The notes under the pieces: generated by a model | What the model saw: only the letters and a program-made list of their open reading frames with translations | What the model was told of the DNA's origin: nothing | Databases searched by the model: none | Program-made: the position numbers and the translations under genes | Part shown: one piece after another, positions 16,880 through 25,290 of the stretch | Layout: each line of letters starts with the position of its first letter | How positions within the stretch are numbered: position 1 is the stretch's first letter | DNA from: Clostridia bacterium | GTDB lineage: Bacteria > Bacillota > Clostridia > Christensenellales > Aristaeellaceae | Length of the DNA: 39,209 bases | Reading direction: 5' to 3' | NCBI GenBank assembly: GCA_017460395.1 | Contig: JAFUBA010000048.1 | Span: 1-39,209, forward strand

Positions 16880-18568
16880 ATGAAACGTATCCTGTCCCTG
16901 GTGCTGTCCCTGCTCATGGTGCTGTCGTGCATGAGCTTTGCGGCGGCGGAAGATCATCCGGATACCTGGATTGCGGACAGAACCATCCGCGTACAGGTCT
17001 ATGTGGATGACATCGGCTACTCCCTGCCCAAGGATCTCAACGAGACGCCCGTGATGAAGAAGATCACCGAGCTGACCGGCATCAAGCTGGAGATCGGCTA
17101 TACCCCCGGCGACAGCGACTCCAAGACGCTGGCGGCGCAGCTGGCGGCCGGCAAGATCCCGGATGCCATCTTCTGCTACCTGAACAACTCCACCCGCAAG
17201 GAATTCCCGATCCTGCTCAAGGCTGCACGGGAAGGCATGTTTGCGGATGTGACCGAGTTCATGAAGAATTCCAAGGTGTACAAGAAGTACATGGAGGAAG
17301 GCTATCTGCCGGGCGATGCCTACACCAACATCACCTTCCGTGATGATCTGGACGGCGCATACATCATGCAGCTGGCGATCCCTGCCGTGGACCGTTCCAC
17401 CGAATACATCCCGGAGGATGAGTATGTGGGCGGACTGTACATCCAGAAGTCCATTGCGGACGCGCTCGGGGTGGACACCCGCGCCATCAACACCCAGGAT
17501 CAGCTCTATGATCTTCTGGTGAAGATCAAGGAAGGCGGATTCACTGACGACAACGGCAATCCCGTGTATCCCATCGGACCCAAGTACTGGGGCGGCAGCG
17601 TGGACTCCCTGCAGTACCTTGTGACCGGCCTGAACTTCAGCCCGCTCGGCAGCGACTACGGCATGGATGCAGAGGGTCATGTGAAGCATGAAGCCGAGAC
17701 CGAGTTCGTGTATGAGAAGATCAACTTTGTGCGCAAGCTCCTTGCTGAGGGCCTCATGAACCCCGAGTACTTCACCATGGACGCCACCCGCGCCGAAGAA
17801 GTTTCCAAGACCCGCAACAGCGCCATCCTCGGCGATGTGCACAACTATGTGGACATCATCTATGATTCTGATACCTATGTGCCCCTTGGACCGCTGAATG
17901 ACCGCACCGGAAAGAACCCCGAATACACCTCCGGCAAGGGCGGCTACGGCGCCTGGGCCATCTCTGCGGATGCAGAAAAGCCCGAGGAAATCTTCGCCTT
18001 CTTTGACTGGCTGTCCACCTATGAAGGCCAGCTGATCAGCATGTACGGCGTGGAAGGCCTCACCTACAACATGGTGGACGGCAAGCCTGTTTTGACCGAT
18101 GAAGCCATGGAAAAGCTGAACAGCAACGATCAGGACTGGATGATCAATGAGATCGGTGCCGGCTTCGGCGGCAGCGGCTGCTATTTCTTCGAATTCGCCC
18201 TGACGGACCGCGACAACCAGGCCAACTTCGGCGAGTCCCGCCCCGGCGCCACCGGCGGCACGACCTTCGCCCGCGCCGTGGACATTGCCCGCGATTATCC
18301 CGTGGAGAAGGTGCTGGTGCCCGGTCTGGACATCTCCGCCTATCTGTCCGACGAGAGCCTGGCCGATGTGAAGGCCAATATGGACCTGCTCAACTATGAC
18401 GAGATGCTGGTGCAGGCCATGTATGCACAGTCCGACGACGAAGTGACGGCCATCGTGGAATCCTTCCGCCAGCAGCTCAAGTCTGCCGGCATCGACAGGC
18501 TCTACGAGCATGTGGAGAAGCTCTATGCAGAGAATCCCTCCGCGGTTCAGATCCTGAAGGTCGACTGA
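16880..18568 (+). CDS. Extracellular sugar-binding protein of the LplA family
   Basis: A 562-residue solute-binding protein (family 1, LplA-like). The signal peptide is MKRILSLVLSLLMVLSCMSF with AAAE after it. A Cys at residue 17 gives a marginal lipobox (VLSC), but AAA-E is also a good signal peptidase I site, so the anchoring is uncertain. The mature part is typical: the LTGIKLEIGYTP segment, GKIPDAIF, and a long acidic C-terminal lobe. Codon choice is strongly biased to C-ending codons, suggesting high expression. AAAGGAGG lies seven bases ahead of ATG 16880. A stable hairpin follows the stop codon. Confidence 0.94.
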   Translation: MKRILSLVLSLLMVLSCMSFAAAEDHPDTWIADRTIRVQVYVDDIGYSLPKDLNETPVMKKITELTGIKLEIGYTPGDSDSKTLAAQLAAGKIPDAIFCYLNNSTRKEFPILLKAAREGMFADVTEFMKNSKVYKKYMEEGYLPGDAYTNITFRDDLDGAYIMQLAIPAVDRSTEYIPEDEYVGGLYIQKSIADALGVDTRAINTQDQLYDLLVKIKEGGFTDDNGNPVYPIGPKYWGGSVDSLQYLVTGLNFSPLGSDYGMDAEGHVKHEAETEFVYEKINFVRKLLAEGLMNPEYFTMDATRAEEVSKTRNSAILGDVHNYVDIIYDSDTYVPLGPLNDRTGKNPEYTSGKGGYGAWAISADAEKPEEIFAFFDWLSTYEGQLISMYGVEGLTYNMVDGKPVLTDEAMEKLNSNDQDWMINEIGAGFGGSGCYFFEFALTDRDNQANFGESRPGATGGTTFARAVDIARDYPVEKVLVPGLDISAYLSDESLADVKANMDLLNYDEMLVQAMYAQSDDEVTAIVESFRQQLKSAGIDRLYEHVEKLYAENPSAVQILKVD

Positions 18569-18582
18569 AAAAAAGCAGAAAG

Positions 18583-18642
18583 CCTATAGCATAGGTGATT
18601 CTTCCTGCAGGATGGTTCGGGTCTTCCGGCCATCCTGCAGGA
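18583..18642 (+). promoter_or_regulatory. Intercistronic hairpins downstream of the binding-protein gene
   Basis: A perfect 13-bp inverted repeat, TCCTGCAGGATGG (18603-18615) with CCATCCTGCAGGA (18630-18642), loop 14, with inner CGG/CCG pairing possible. A smaller one, CCTAT-AGC-ATAGG (18583-18595), precedes it. There is no T run, so it is not a simple terminator. It probably stabilises the upstream mRNA or partly blocks readthrough. Confidence 0.8.
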
Positions 18643-18700
18643 TCCCGGCTTGCCGGACACAACAGATAGAACCAAAACGTTTGGGAAGGGAATGGAACGT

Positions 18701-19621
18701 ATGGAGTCTCAGCATCATAAGCCCATGAAGGTCAGATCCACCCCAGCCGACAAGGCGGTGAGCGTGGTGACCTATGTGATCGTCATCGCGCTGTGCCTGG
18801 TGATCCTTCTGCCCTGCCTGAACGTTTTGGCTCTGTCCTTCAATGACGGAAAGGACGCAGCCAGGGGCGGCGTATATTTCTTCCCCAGGATGTTCACCCT
18901 GATGAACTATAAGGAAGTCTTTCAGGACGGTTCGATCATCTCGGCCTACCGCATCACCCTGGCCAGAACCTTCATCGGTACCTTCCTGAGCCTTGCTGTC
19001 ACCTCCTTTGCTGCCTTTGCGCTCAACCAGAAGGAACTGCCGGGCAGGGGAATCATCATCTTCGCCATCACCTTCACCATGCTCTTTGGCGGCGGCACGA
19101 TCCCCACCTATGTGCAGTACAGCCGCCTGGGCCTGATTGACAATTTCTGGGTGTATGTAATCCCAAGCCTTGTGAGCGTCACGTATCTGATCATGATGCG
19201 GTCCTTCTTTGACGGCATTCCCTATGAACTGCAGGAGGCGGCCAAACTGGACGGGTGCGGGTACTTCGGGACATTCTTCCGCGTCATGCTGCCGCTGAGC
19301 AAGCCGGTGCTGGCCGTGGTGGGCCTCTACACGGCGGTCAATCACTGGAACGACTGGTTCGCGGGCGCCTTCTATATGACCAGCAGCAAGCTCTGGCCCG
19401 TGCAGACGGTGCTGCAGCAGATGCTGTCCAGGGCCATGTCTGCCTCCACCCAGCAGACGGAAAATGTGGCCGCGGCCATTGCGGCGAGCCAGAGCTCCGT
19501 GACCACGGACAGCCTGAAAATGGCGGCGGTGGTCATCACGACGGCGCCGATCCTGTGCGTGTATCCCTTCGTGCAGAAGTATTTTGCCAAGGGCACGCTG
19601 ATCGGAGCTGTGAAGGGCTGA
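18701..19621 (+). CDS. ABC sugar transporter permease (YtcP/LplC type, second)
   Basis: A 306-residue permease with six predicted helices, starting VVTYVIVIALCLVILLPCLN. The EAA loop is EAAKLDGCGYFGTFFRVMLP. The C-terminus (VYPFVQKYFAKGTLIGAVKG) is the standard ending of the carbohydrate YtcP/LplC family. The start is ATG 18701 with GGGAAGGG (18683-18690) ten bases upstream; the earlier ATG 18692 is too close. It is separated from the binding-protein gene by the hairpins above and is followed at once by a terminator. Confidence 0.94.
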   Translation: MESQHHKPMKVRSTPADKAVSVVTYVIVIALCLVILLPCLNVLALSFNDGKDAARGGVYFFPRMFTLMNYKEVFQDGSIISAYRITLARTFIGTFLSLAVTSFAAFALNQKELPGRGIIIFAITFTMLFGGGTIPTYVQYSRLGLIDNFWVYVIPSLVSVTYLIMMRSFFDGIPYELQEAAKLDGCGYFGTFFRVMLPLSKPVLAVVGLYTAVNHWNDWFAGAFYMTSSKLWPVQTVLQQMLSRAMSASTQQTENVAAAIAASQSSVTTDSLKMAAVVITTAPILCVYPFVQKYFAKGTLIGAVKG

Positions 19622-19631
19622 TGCAGGAAAG

Positions 19632-19658
19632 AAAAAAGAGGGCATGGCCCTCTTTTTT
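19632..19658 (+). terminator. Terminator between transport and catabolic genes
   Basis: AAAAAAGAGGGC (19632-19643) pairs with GCCCTCTTTTTT (19647-19658) around ATG. The A and T tracts make it usable in both directions. Confidence 0.88.
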
Positions 19659-19690
19659 GCAGAATACACAGGATTGGGAAGATGTGAAAA

Positions 19691-20623
19691 ATGGATCAGT
19701 GCACGAGATGGGATATCTATACGATGGGGGATCTGAACGTGGATCTGATTGTCCCCGGGGTCACGCGTCTGCCGCCTCCGGGGACAGAACAGATGATCGA
19801 TGGGATGGAGACGCACGTGGGCGGCGGCGCGGCCCTTTTTTCCATGGGCTGTGCCACCCTCGGCATGCAGGTTGCCTTTCAGGGGATCGTAGGAAATGAC
19901 CTGTATGGGACATATCTTCTTGGAAAGATGGAGAAAGCGGGTGTGGACCTTTCCTGCCTTCGAAGGACAGACGAGAGGAATACGGGCATATCCATCAGCT
20001 TTACAGACGAGAAGGACCGCTGCTTTGTGACGGACTGGGGCACCAATCATCTGGTGTCGATCCGGGAACTTCAGATGGATCAGGCGAAAAAGGCAAGGCA
20101 TCTTCATCTGACGGGCTATCACGGGAAAGACCATGACGCCTGGCTGGATGTGCTCACGCGGGCACACGGTGCAGGTCTCAGCGTGTCCCTGGACACGGGC
20201 TGGGATCCGGAGGAGCGGTGGTCCGACGGCCTGTTTGAACTGCTGCCCATGACAGATATTCTGCTGATGAATGAGACGGAATGTCTCCACTATACGGGGG
20301 CGAAGACGGCCGAGGATGGAGCAGCAATCTTATCCGGGGTGGCCGGGATGGCCGTGATCAAGCTGGGCAAGCGGGGCGCGATGGTCTGCAAAAAGGGACA
20401 GATTCTGCACGCACCGGGCTTTCCCATGCGCGCGGTGGACACTACGGGTGCCGGGGATTCCTTCAATGCAGGCTTTGTGAGCTATTATCTTGGCGGGCAT
20501 CCCCTGCAGGAATGCCTGAGGGCCGGAAACGCCTGCGGAGGACTGAGTGTGACAAGGCGCGGCGGCCATGCAGGCTTTCCTGACAGGGTACTTCTGGAGA
20601 CGTTCCTTTCATCCCACAGGTGA
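19691..20623 (+). CDS. PfkB-family carbohydrate kinase
   Basis: A 310-residue ribokinase-fold sugar kinase, phosphorylating a sugar with ATP. Signatures are YTMGDLNVDLI at the N-terminus, the HVGGGAALFSMGCATLG Gly-rich site, NETE (194-197) and DTTGAGDSFNAGF (250-262), with Asp256 as catalytic base. The substrate is not readable from sequence; context (importer, GH4) suggests a sugar released from an imported phospho-glycoside. ATG 19691 has only a weak GGGAAG upstream, and ATG 19724 is possible. It lies just after a terminator, so its expression depends on readthrough or an unseen promoter. Confidence 0.93.
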   Translation: MDQCTRWDIYTMGDLNVDLIVPGVTRLPPPGTEQMIDGMETHVGGGAALFSMGCATLGMQVAFQGIVGNDLYGTYLLGKMEKAGVDLSCLRRTDERNTGISISFTDEKDRCFVTDWGTNHLVSIRELQMDQAKKARHLHLTGYHGKDHDAWLDVLTRAHGAGLSVSLDTGWDPEERWSDGLFELLPMTDILLMNETECLHYTGAKTAEDGAAILSGVAGMAVIKLGKRGAMVCKKGQILHAPGFPMRAVDTTGAGDSFNAGFVSYYLGGHPLQECLRAGNACGGLSVTRRGGHAGFPDRVLLETFLSSHR

Positions 20624-20662
20624 CCCTGGTCACAATCAAGAAAACCAGAAAAGAGGCAGAAC

Positions 20663-22030
20663 ATGAAAATCGGAGTCATCGGCGGCGCAGGGGTTCGGAC
20701 GGTCATCTTCATCAATGGGCTCATCGCCCGGTGCGAGAAGCTGCACATTACGGAGGTTGTGCTCTACGATATCGACAAAGAAAAGCTCGATATCATAGAG
20801 AAACTTTGCCGGTATGTGGTAAAGCGCTCCGGCAGCAGCCTTCAGGTGACGGCGGCAGATGAGGCCGTGGGTGCGATCCGGAACATGGACTATGTGGTCA
20901 CCACCCTTCGTGTGGGCGGCGACCATGCGAGAGTCGTGGACGAGCGGACGGCGCTCGGGCGCGGCGTCATCGGGCAGGAGACCACAGGGGTCGGGGGCTT
21001 TTCCATGGCGGTGCGCACCATTCCGGTGCTTCTGGAGTACATGGAGCTGATCCGCCGGGAGGCACCGAATGCCTGGGTCTTCAATTTCACCAATCCCAGC
21101 GGGCTGGTCACCCAGGCGCTGTACAGCGCAGGGTACGAGCGGGTGATTGGCATCTGCGATGCGCCGAGCTCCATGAAATACCGGATGGCCGGCTTCCTTG
21201 GGGTTTCGGAGGAAGATCTGTATGTGGAATTTTTCGGTCTCAATCACCTGTCATGGATCCGGAGCGTCAGGGTGCGGGGCGAGGACATCACGAAAGCGCT
21301 CATCTCAGACGATGCGTTTCTTTCTGGCATCCAGGAGATGGAGATTTTTGACAGGGAGGCCATCCGCGAGACGGGTCTTCTGCCCAATGAATACCTCTAT
21401 TACTACTATCACCGGGAGCGGGCACTGGAAAACATGCTGCGCAGTCCCATGACGCGGGGTGAAACCATCGAAGCGGTCAACCAGGCCATGTTCCGGGAAC
21501 TGAAAGCGATGGATATCGACAAAGATCCTGAGGCTGCCCTGCAGGTCTTCCTCTGGGGCATGCAGGAGAGGGAAAACTCCTACATGACCATAGAATCTGC
21601 CTCTGCGATCCGGCCGAAGCTGGAGAAGGGCCATCTCCCGATTCCGGAGGGCATGGGCTATGCGGGCGTCATGCTGGACTGCATTGAGGGGCTTCAGCGC
21701 GACCAGCCAAAGAGCCTGGTGCTGAGCATTCCCAATCGCGGCGCACTGCCCTTTTTACAGGACGAGGACGTGGTGGAGATGACCTGCTTTGTGTCAGAGG
21801 GCGGCATCCGGCCCGTGGGCCAGACAGAGGTTCCTGACATGTGTGAAACCTACATCCGTCTCATCAAGCGCTACGAGCGCCTGACGGTGGAGGCGGTGCG
21901 GGAAGGCAGCCGGGAGAAGGCCATTCAGGCCCTGATGATCCATCCCCTGGTGAATTCCTGGTCGCTTGCAAGGGATCTGGTGGACGACTATGAGAAGGCC
22001 TACGGCGGAGCCTTTCTCAGGAAGAACTGA
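20663..22030 (+). CDS. GH4 family 6-phospho-glycosidase
   Basis: A 455-residue NAD- and Mn-dependent glycosidase of family GH4, which cleaves glycosides by an oxidation-elimination route. The nucleotide site is GVIGGAGVRTV. Family motifs are GQETTGVGGF, NFTNPSGLVT, the metal Cys165 in ICDAPSS and His195 in FGLNHLSW. The GLNHL form resembles the 6-phospho-beta-glucosidase group. ABC import normally gives unphosphorylated sugar, so the PfkB kinase upstream could make the 6-phosphate. It stands 39 bases after the kinase and 41 before the unknown 525-aa gene. Confidence 0.93.
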   Translation: MKIGVIGGAGVRTVIFINGLIARCEKLHITEVVLYDIDKEKLDIIEKLCRYVVKRSGSSLQVTAADEAVGAIRNMDYVVTTLRVGGDHARVVDERTALGRGVIGQETTGVGGFSMAVRTIPVLLEYMELIRREAPNAWVFNFTNPSGLVTQALYSAGYERVIGICDAPSSMKYRMAGFLGVSEEDLYVEFFGLNHLSWIRSVRVRGEDITKALISDDAFLSGIQEMEIFDREAIRETGLLPNEYLYYYYHRERALENMLRSPMTRGETIEAVNQAMFRELKAMDIDKDPEAALQVFLWGMQERENSYMTIESASAIRPKLEKGHLPIPEGMGYAGVMLDCIEGLQRDQPKSLVLSIPNRGALPFLQDEDVVEMTCFVSEGGIRPVGQTEVPDMCETYIRLIKRYERLTVEAVREGSREKAIQALMIHPLVNSWSLARDLVDDYEKAYGGAFLRKN

Positions 22031-22071
22031 GGCGCCGGGGCAGTCAAAAGCAAAATCCAAAATCGGAGAGG

Positions 22072-23649
22072 ATGCAATTGAACTTTACCTTTGACGGAAA
22101 TCTCACCCGGGATGTCCTGGAAAACTACCTGTCCCGCGCAGCTACGGCAAGCGGCCTGATCGACTCGGATACCCTGGAGGATGATCTGCGGGTGATTGGA
22201 CGCCTTGGAATCAAGTTTCTCGGGCGTGCCTCCGGCATCTGGTACATGACGGAGGATGACGATCAGCACTTTGAAAGGTCAAAAAGACTGGCAGAGCGGG
22301 TGCACCTGCAGGATCCCGAGATCATTATGCAGTCCTGCGTCTTTGAGATTGTGGTGCAGCGCATGGAGGAGGTGCCGATCCCGCCCTATGTCTTTGAGGC
22401 TTTCGGAAAAGCGCCGGAAAAGCGCTGCTTTCGGTGGCGTGATGCGGTGATGGAAGGCTTTGTGGATGAGCGGGAGGAGCGGGACCCCGGCAAGCGCGGC
22501 GGCATGCCGGATCTCATGCGGGATGAGGCGCGCATGTGGTTTTACTACAGGGCCACGCGCTATATTGACTGCGGGTATGAGGCACTGCACATGGGCCAGG
22601 TCCATCTTTACACGGCCCATGACCGGGGCATGAAAAAGACCTATGAGCTCTTTGACATGATCCGTGCGTATGCGGCCCGGCACGCCAGGCGCCACAAGGT
22701 GCTCCTCGATGCGCATACCCACGGCGTGAGCGTCAACGGGAAACTGCTGTTTGACTATCACGCGATGCCCTACACGCGCTTTGCCCTGCCGCAGCTGGAC
22801 GGGCAGAAGCTGGTGCTGGTGAGGGAGGGCTTCAGCGAGGGCGGAGACAATCCCAACGGCTTTTCTGGCCAGGTGATGCCCTACCTCATGGAGTATGACA
22901 ACTGGGGCGGCAGGGTTGTAGGAGAAAACGAGAACCTGACGCGGGAGGAACTGGCCAGGCGCGACTGGTGGGGGTATGACCAGATCGGATGGTTTGCCAA
23001 CCAGATGCAGGCGGACCGGGACAGGTTCATCGAGTACACATACCGCTGGACGCAGATCAATAACAGGCATGCATACTTTGAGATTCCCCTCAGAAGAATG
23101 CTCAGCGATGCGGCTGTGTGTATGCACAGAGCGGACAGCGGGAAGGAGGAGATGCAGACATCCTACCAGCTGAACCGTGCATCGAAAAAGTGTCCCATGG
23201 GCTTTGGTCAGGAGGACGCGGTGGCAGCGTGCTGGGCGGACGGGAACCGGCTGCGGGACACATTTGCCAACCCTGAGCACCTCATCCGGTATGGCGCCCG
23301 GGACGAATATGATCCGGAGACCGGGATGAAGCTGCCGGAAAAGGTGGTGGTCTACGGTTCCTTCCAGCCGATGGTGGGGGCTGCGATGTACGATTCCAAC
23401 AGCGAGATCACCCGGATGTACTATATCGGGGACAACACCTACACCCTGTCGGTGGTGATCCCCTTCGCGGGGAAATACGACTATGGGATCTCCACCTATG
23501 GCACCCTCTCGCAGGTGTACACTGTCGACCGCTACCCGAGGAGCGGCTCCGGACCAAAGGCATACTTTGAGACAAAAAGGGACAATACCGTGGTGCGCTT
23601 TCGATACCGTTTCATGGACCACATTGTCTCCGTGGACATGGCGGAATAG
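22072..23649 (+). CDS. Unrecognised 525-aa protein, last gene of the sugar operon
   Basis: I do not recognise the family. The protein is cytoplasmic by sequence: no signal peptide or membrane helix. Charged, His- and Trp-bearing blocks recall a TIM-barrel hydrolase: DCGYEALHMGQV, HKVLLDAHTHG, DWWGYDQIGWFANQ and RWTQINNRHAYFEIP. The C-terminal part (VVVYGSFQPMVGAAMYDSN to the end) reads as a beta-sandwich. Its position 41 bases behind the GH4 gene, with CGGAGAG ahead of ATG 22072, suggests a role in breakdown of the same saccharide. A new glycoside hydrolase or lyase is a fair guess, not a demonstrated function. Confidence 0.75.
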   Translation: MQLNFTFDGNLTRDVLENYLSRAATASGLIDSDTLEDDLRVIGRLGIKFLGRASGIWYMTEDDDQHFERSKRLAERVHLQDPEIIMQSCVFEIVVQRMEEVPIPPYVFEAFGKAPEKRCFRWRDAVMEGFVDEREERDPGKRGGMPDLMRDEARMWFYYRATRYIDCGYEALHMGQVHLYTAHDRGMKKTYELFDMIRAYAARHARRHKVLLDAHTHGVSVNGKLLFDYHAMPYTRFALPQLDGQKLVLVREGFSEGGDNPNGFSGQVMPYLMEYDNWGGRVVGENENLTREELARRDWWGYDQIGWFANQMQADRDRFIEYTYRWTQINNRHAYFEIPLRRMLSDAAVCMHRADSGKEEMQTSYQLNRASKKCPMGFGQEDAVAACWADGNRLRDTFANPEHLIRYGARDEYDPETGMKLPEKVVVYGSFQPMVGAAMYDSNSEITRMYYIGDNTYTLSVVIPFAGKYDYGISTYGTLSQVYTVDRYPRSGSGPKAYFETKRDNTVVRFRYRFMDHIVSVDMAE

Positions 23650-23674
23650 GCAGGAAGACAGGTTCCCTTTGAAA

Positions 23675-23703
23675 TTGACAGAGAAGGCCTGAGCAGATAG
23701 AAT
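23675..23703 (+). promoter_or_regulatory. Promoter of the HAD gene
   Basis: Consensus TTGACA (23675-23680), 17-base spacer, TAGAAT (23698-23703), 41 bases upstream of the start codon. Confidence 0.85.
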
Positions 23704-23743
23704 CCGGCGCGGGATCAGAAAACAGAAGCGGAGGATATCCCGG

Positions 23744-24406
23744 ATGATTCAGGCATGTCTTTTTGATCTGGACGGGACCCTGGTCAATACCCTCGAGGAC
23801 ATATCGTCTGCCATGAACTATGCGCTCAGGCAGTTTGGCCTGGCAGAATATTCGCAGGATGAGTACCGATATCTTGTGGGGAATGGTGCAAGAAAGCTGG
23901 CGGAGCGGGCCGTGCGAATGAGGCAGGACCTGGTGGAGGATGTTCTCAGGTGCTACCAGCACAGATATGAGACGCACAATCTTGTCAGGTCAAGGCCGTA
24001 CGAAGGGATCCCTGAGATGCTCTCAGACATGAAGCGCAGGGGCTGGAAGCTGGCGGTTCTCTCCAATAAGCCGGACCAGGACACGAAGCACGTGATCAGC
24101 CACTATTTCGGGGACGACATCTTCGATCATGTCCAGGGACAGAAAGCCGGCATACCGGTGAAGCCCGATCCGACGGCTGCCCTGCAGATTGCACAGGCGC
24201 TGGAGGTGTCCCCGGGAGACATGCTGTATTTTGGGGATACATCGGTGGACATGACGTGCGCTGTGCGCTCTGGTATGCATCCCGTAGGGGTCCTTTGGGG
24301 CTTTCGGGAATTGGAGGAGCTCAAAAAGAGCGGGGCAGAGTGGATCCTGAAGACGCCGAAACACTGGGCTCAGGTTACAGATCCCGGTGCCCATGCGCTC
24401 TTCTGA
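23744..24406 (+). CDS. HAD-superfamily phosphatase (phosphoglycolate phosphatase-like)
   Basis: A 220-residue HAD hydrolase. Motif I FDLDGTLVNT (Asp at residues 8 and 10), motif II AVLSNK, motif III with Lys in PVKPDPTAAL and motif IV YFGDTSVDM are all in place, with a helical cap domain between I and II (YLVGNGARKL). This is the Gph/PpaX group, which dephosphorylates phosphoglycolate or pyrophosphate. It has its own strong promoter. A weak palindrome after the stop (24408-24424) is a poor terminator. Confidence 0.92.
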   Translation: MIQACLFDLDGTLVNTLEDISSAMNYALRQFGLAEYSQDEYRYLVGNGARKLAERAVRMRQDLVEDVLRCYQHRYETHNLVRSRPYEGIPEMLSDMKRRGWKLAVLSNKPDQDTKHVISHYFGDDIFDHVQGQKAGIPVKPDPTAALQIAQALEVSPGDMLYFGDTSVDMTCAVRSGMHPVGVLWGFRELEELKKSGAEWILKTPKHWAQVTDPGAHALF

Positions 24407-24436
24407 AAAAAATCCCGGGATTTTCGTAAAAAGTGG

Positions 24437-24465
24437 TTGACAGCTTTGAAATGTCCCGCTAAAAT
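24437..24465 (+). promoter_or_regulatory. Promoter of the infC-rpmI-rplT operon
   Basis: Consensus TTGACA (24437-24442), 17-base spacer, TAAAAT (24460-24465), starting a leader of about 180 bases. Confidence 0.9.
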
Positions 24466-24471
24466 CCCGAC

Positions 24472-24616
24472 CGTACCAAGTAGAGGCTTGCCCGCCCCTC
24501 ACCTTGTGTGGCGAAAGCTGCCGGGTTCATGGCAATCCCTTTTTATGTGCATGACATGCATGAACAGGGAGCGGAACGTGATATTCACGGCGGGTAAGCA
24601 TGCCCGCCGTTTTTTC
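24472..24616 (+). promoter_or_regulatory. L20-type leader with attenuator of infC
   Basis: The terminator stem ACGGCGGG (24587-24594) with CCCGCCGT (24603-24610) is followed by six T. A distal segment GCTTGCCCGCC (24486-24496) can instead pair with GGCGGGTAAGC (24589-24599): 11 pairs, one of them G-U. This takes away the left arm of the terminator. In Bacillus subtilis the same operon is repressed by L20 binding to its leader and favouring termination; this arrangement fits that mechanism. Confidence 0.85.
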
Positions 24617-24654
24617 TGTCGGCAAAATGGAAATGCATTGGGAGGTGTATCGGT

Positions 24655-25242
24655 ATCGCTTTCGAACTGATGATCAATGAGGAGATTCGCGACCGGGAGG
24701 TGCGTCTCATTGATGAGAACGGAGAGCAGCTCGGTGTCATGCTGACGCAGCGTGCAATGGAGCTGGCGGAGGAGAGAGGTCTGGATCTGGCTAAAATCCA
24801 GCCGACGGCTAAGCCGCCTGTGTGCAAGCTGCTGGACTATGACAAGTACCGCTACGAGCAGTCGAGGCGGGAGCGCGAAAACCGGAAGAATCAGCGCGTT
24901 GTGGACATCAAGGAAGTGCAGTTGTCTGCGACGATCGAGGAGAATGATGTGCTGACGAAAGCCAAGCAGGCCATCAAGTTCCTTGAGGGCGGTGACAAGG
25001 TCAAGGTTTCCATTCGTTTCCGCGGCAGACAGATTACCCACTCGGAAATCGGCGCAAAGGTCATGCAGGATTTTGCAGAGCGTTGCAAAGAGGTATCCGT
25101 GGTGGAGCGTCGTCCACTGATGGACGGCAGGCACATGATCATGATCCTGGCTCCGAAGGCAGCCAAGGCGAGCTTTGCTGAAAAGAAAGCCGCCCGGGAA
25201 GCCAAAAAGAGCGAGGAAAAAGCAAGTGAGGTACAGGAGTAA
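24655..25242 (+). CDS. infC: Translation initiation factor IF-3
   Basis: A 195-residue IF-3 if it starts at AUC 24655. GGGAGG (24640-24645) is nine bases before that codon, and the resulting N-terminus places ...NEEIRDREVRL at residue 8, exactly as in Bacillus IF-3. The first ATG, 24670, is 24 bases from the ribosome binding site and would shorten the protein by five residues. Conserved features are LIDENGEQLGVM, AKPPVCKLLDYDKYRYE, VDIKEVQLSATIEENDV and the C-terminal domain VKVSIRFRGRQITHSE. A rare start codon is how IF-3 regulates its own synthesis in E. coli (AUU). Confidence 0.95.
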   Translation: MAFELMINEEIRDREVRLIDENGEQLGVMLTQRAMELAEERGLDLAKIQPTAKPPVCKLLDYDKYRYEQSRRERENRKNQRVVDIKEVQLSATIEENDVLTKAKQAIKFLEGGDKVKVSIRFRGRQITHSEIGAKVMQDFAERCKEVSVVERRPLMDGRHMIMILAPKAAKASFAEKKAAREAKKSEEKASEVQE

Positions 25243-25290
25243 CCGGGCGGGCTGCCGCGCGGTTAACACAAGGAAGGAGGACCACCCCAT

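Noticed and set aside
16814-18511. A 565-codon open frame antisense to the sugar-binding protein gene
   Set aside because: It mirrors the strong C-ending codon bias of the sense gene, is extremely Val/Gly/His/Leu-rich, and has no ribosome binding site or recognisable domain.
18584-20290. A 568-codon minus-strand open frame across permease and kinase genes
   Set aside because: It spans two well-supported genes and their terminator and has low-complexity His/Arg/Gly composition typical of shadow frames.
22279-23622. A 447-codon antisense frame inside the 525-aa gene
   Set aside because: The sense frame has a ribosome binding site and operon position; the antisense frame has neither and no domain.
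24670-24672. ATG as the start of infC
   Set aside because: It is 24 bases from the only ribosome binding site and would cut five residues aligned with Bacillus IF-3.
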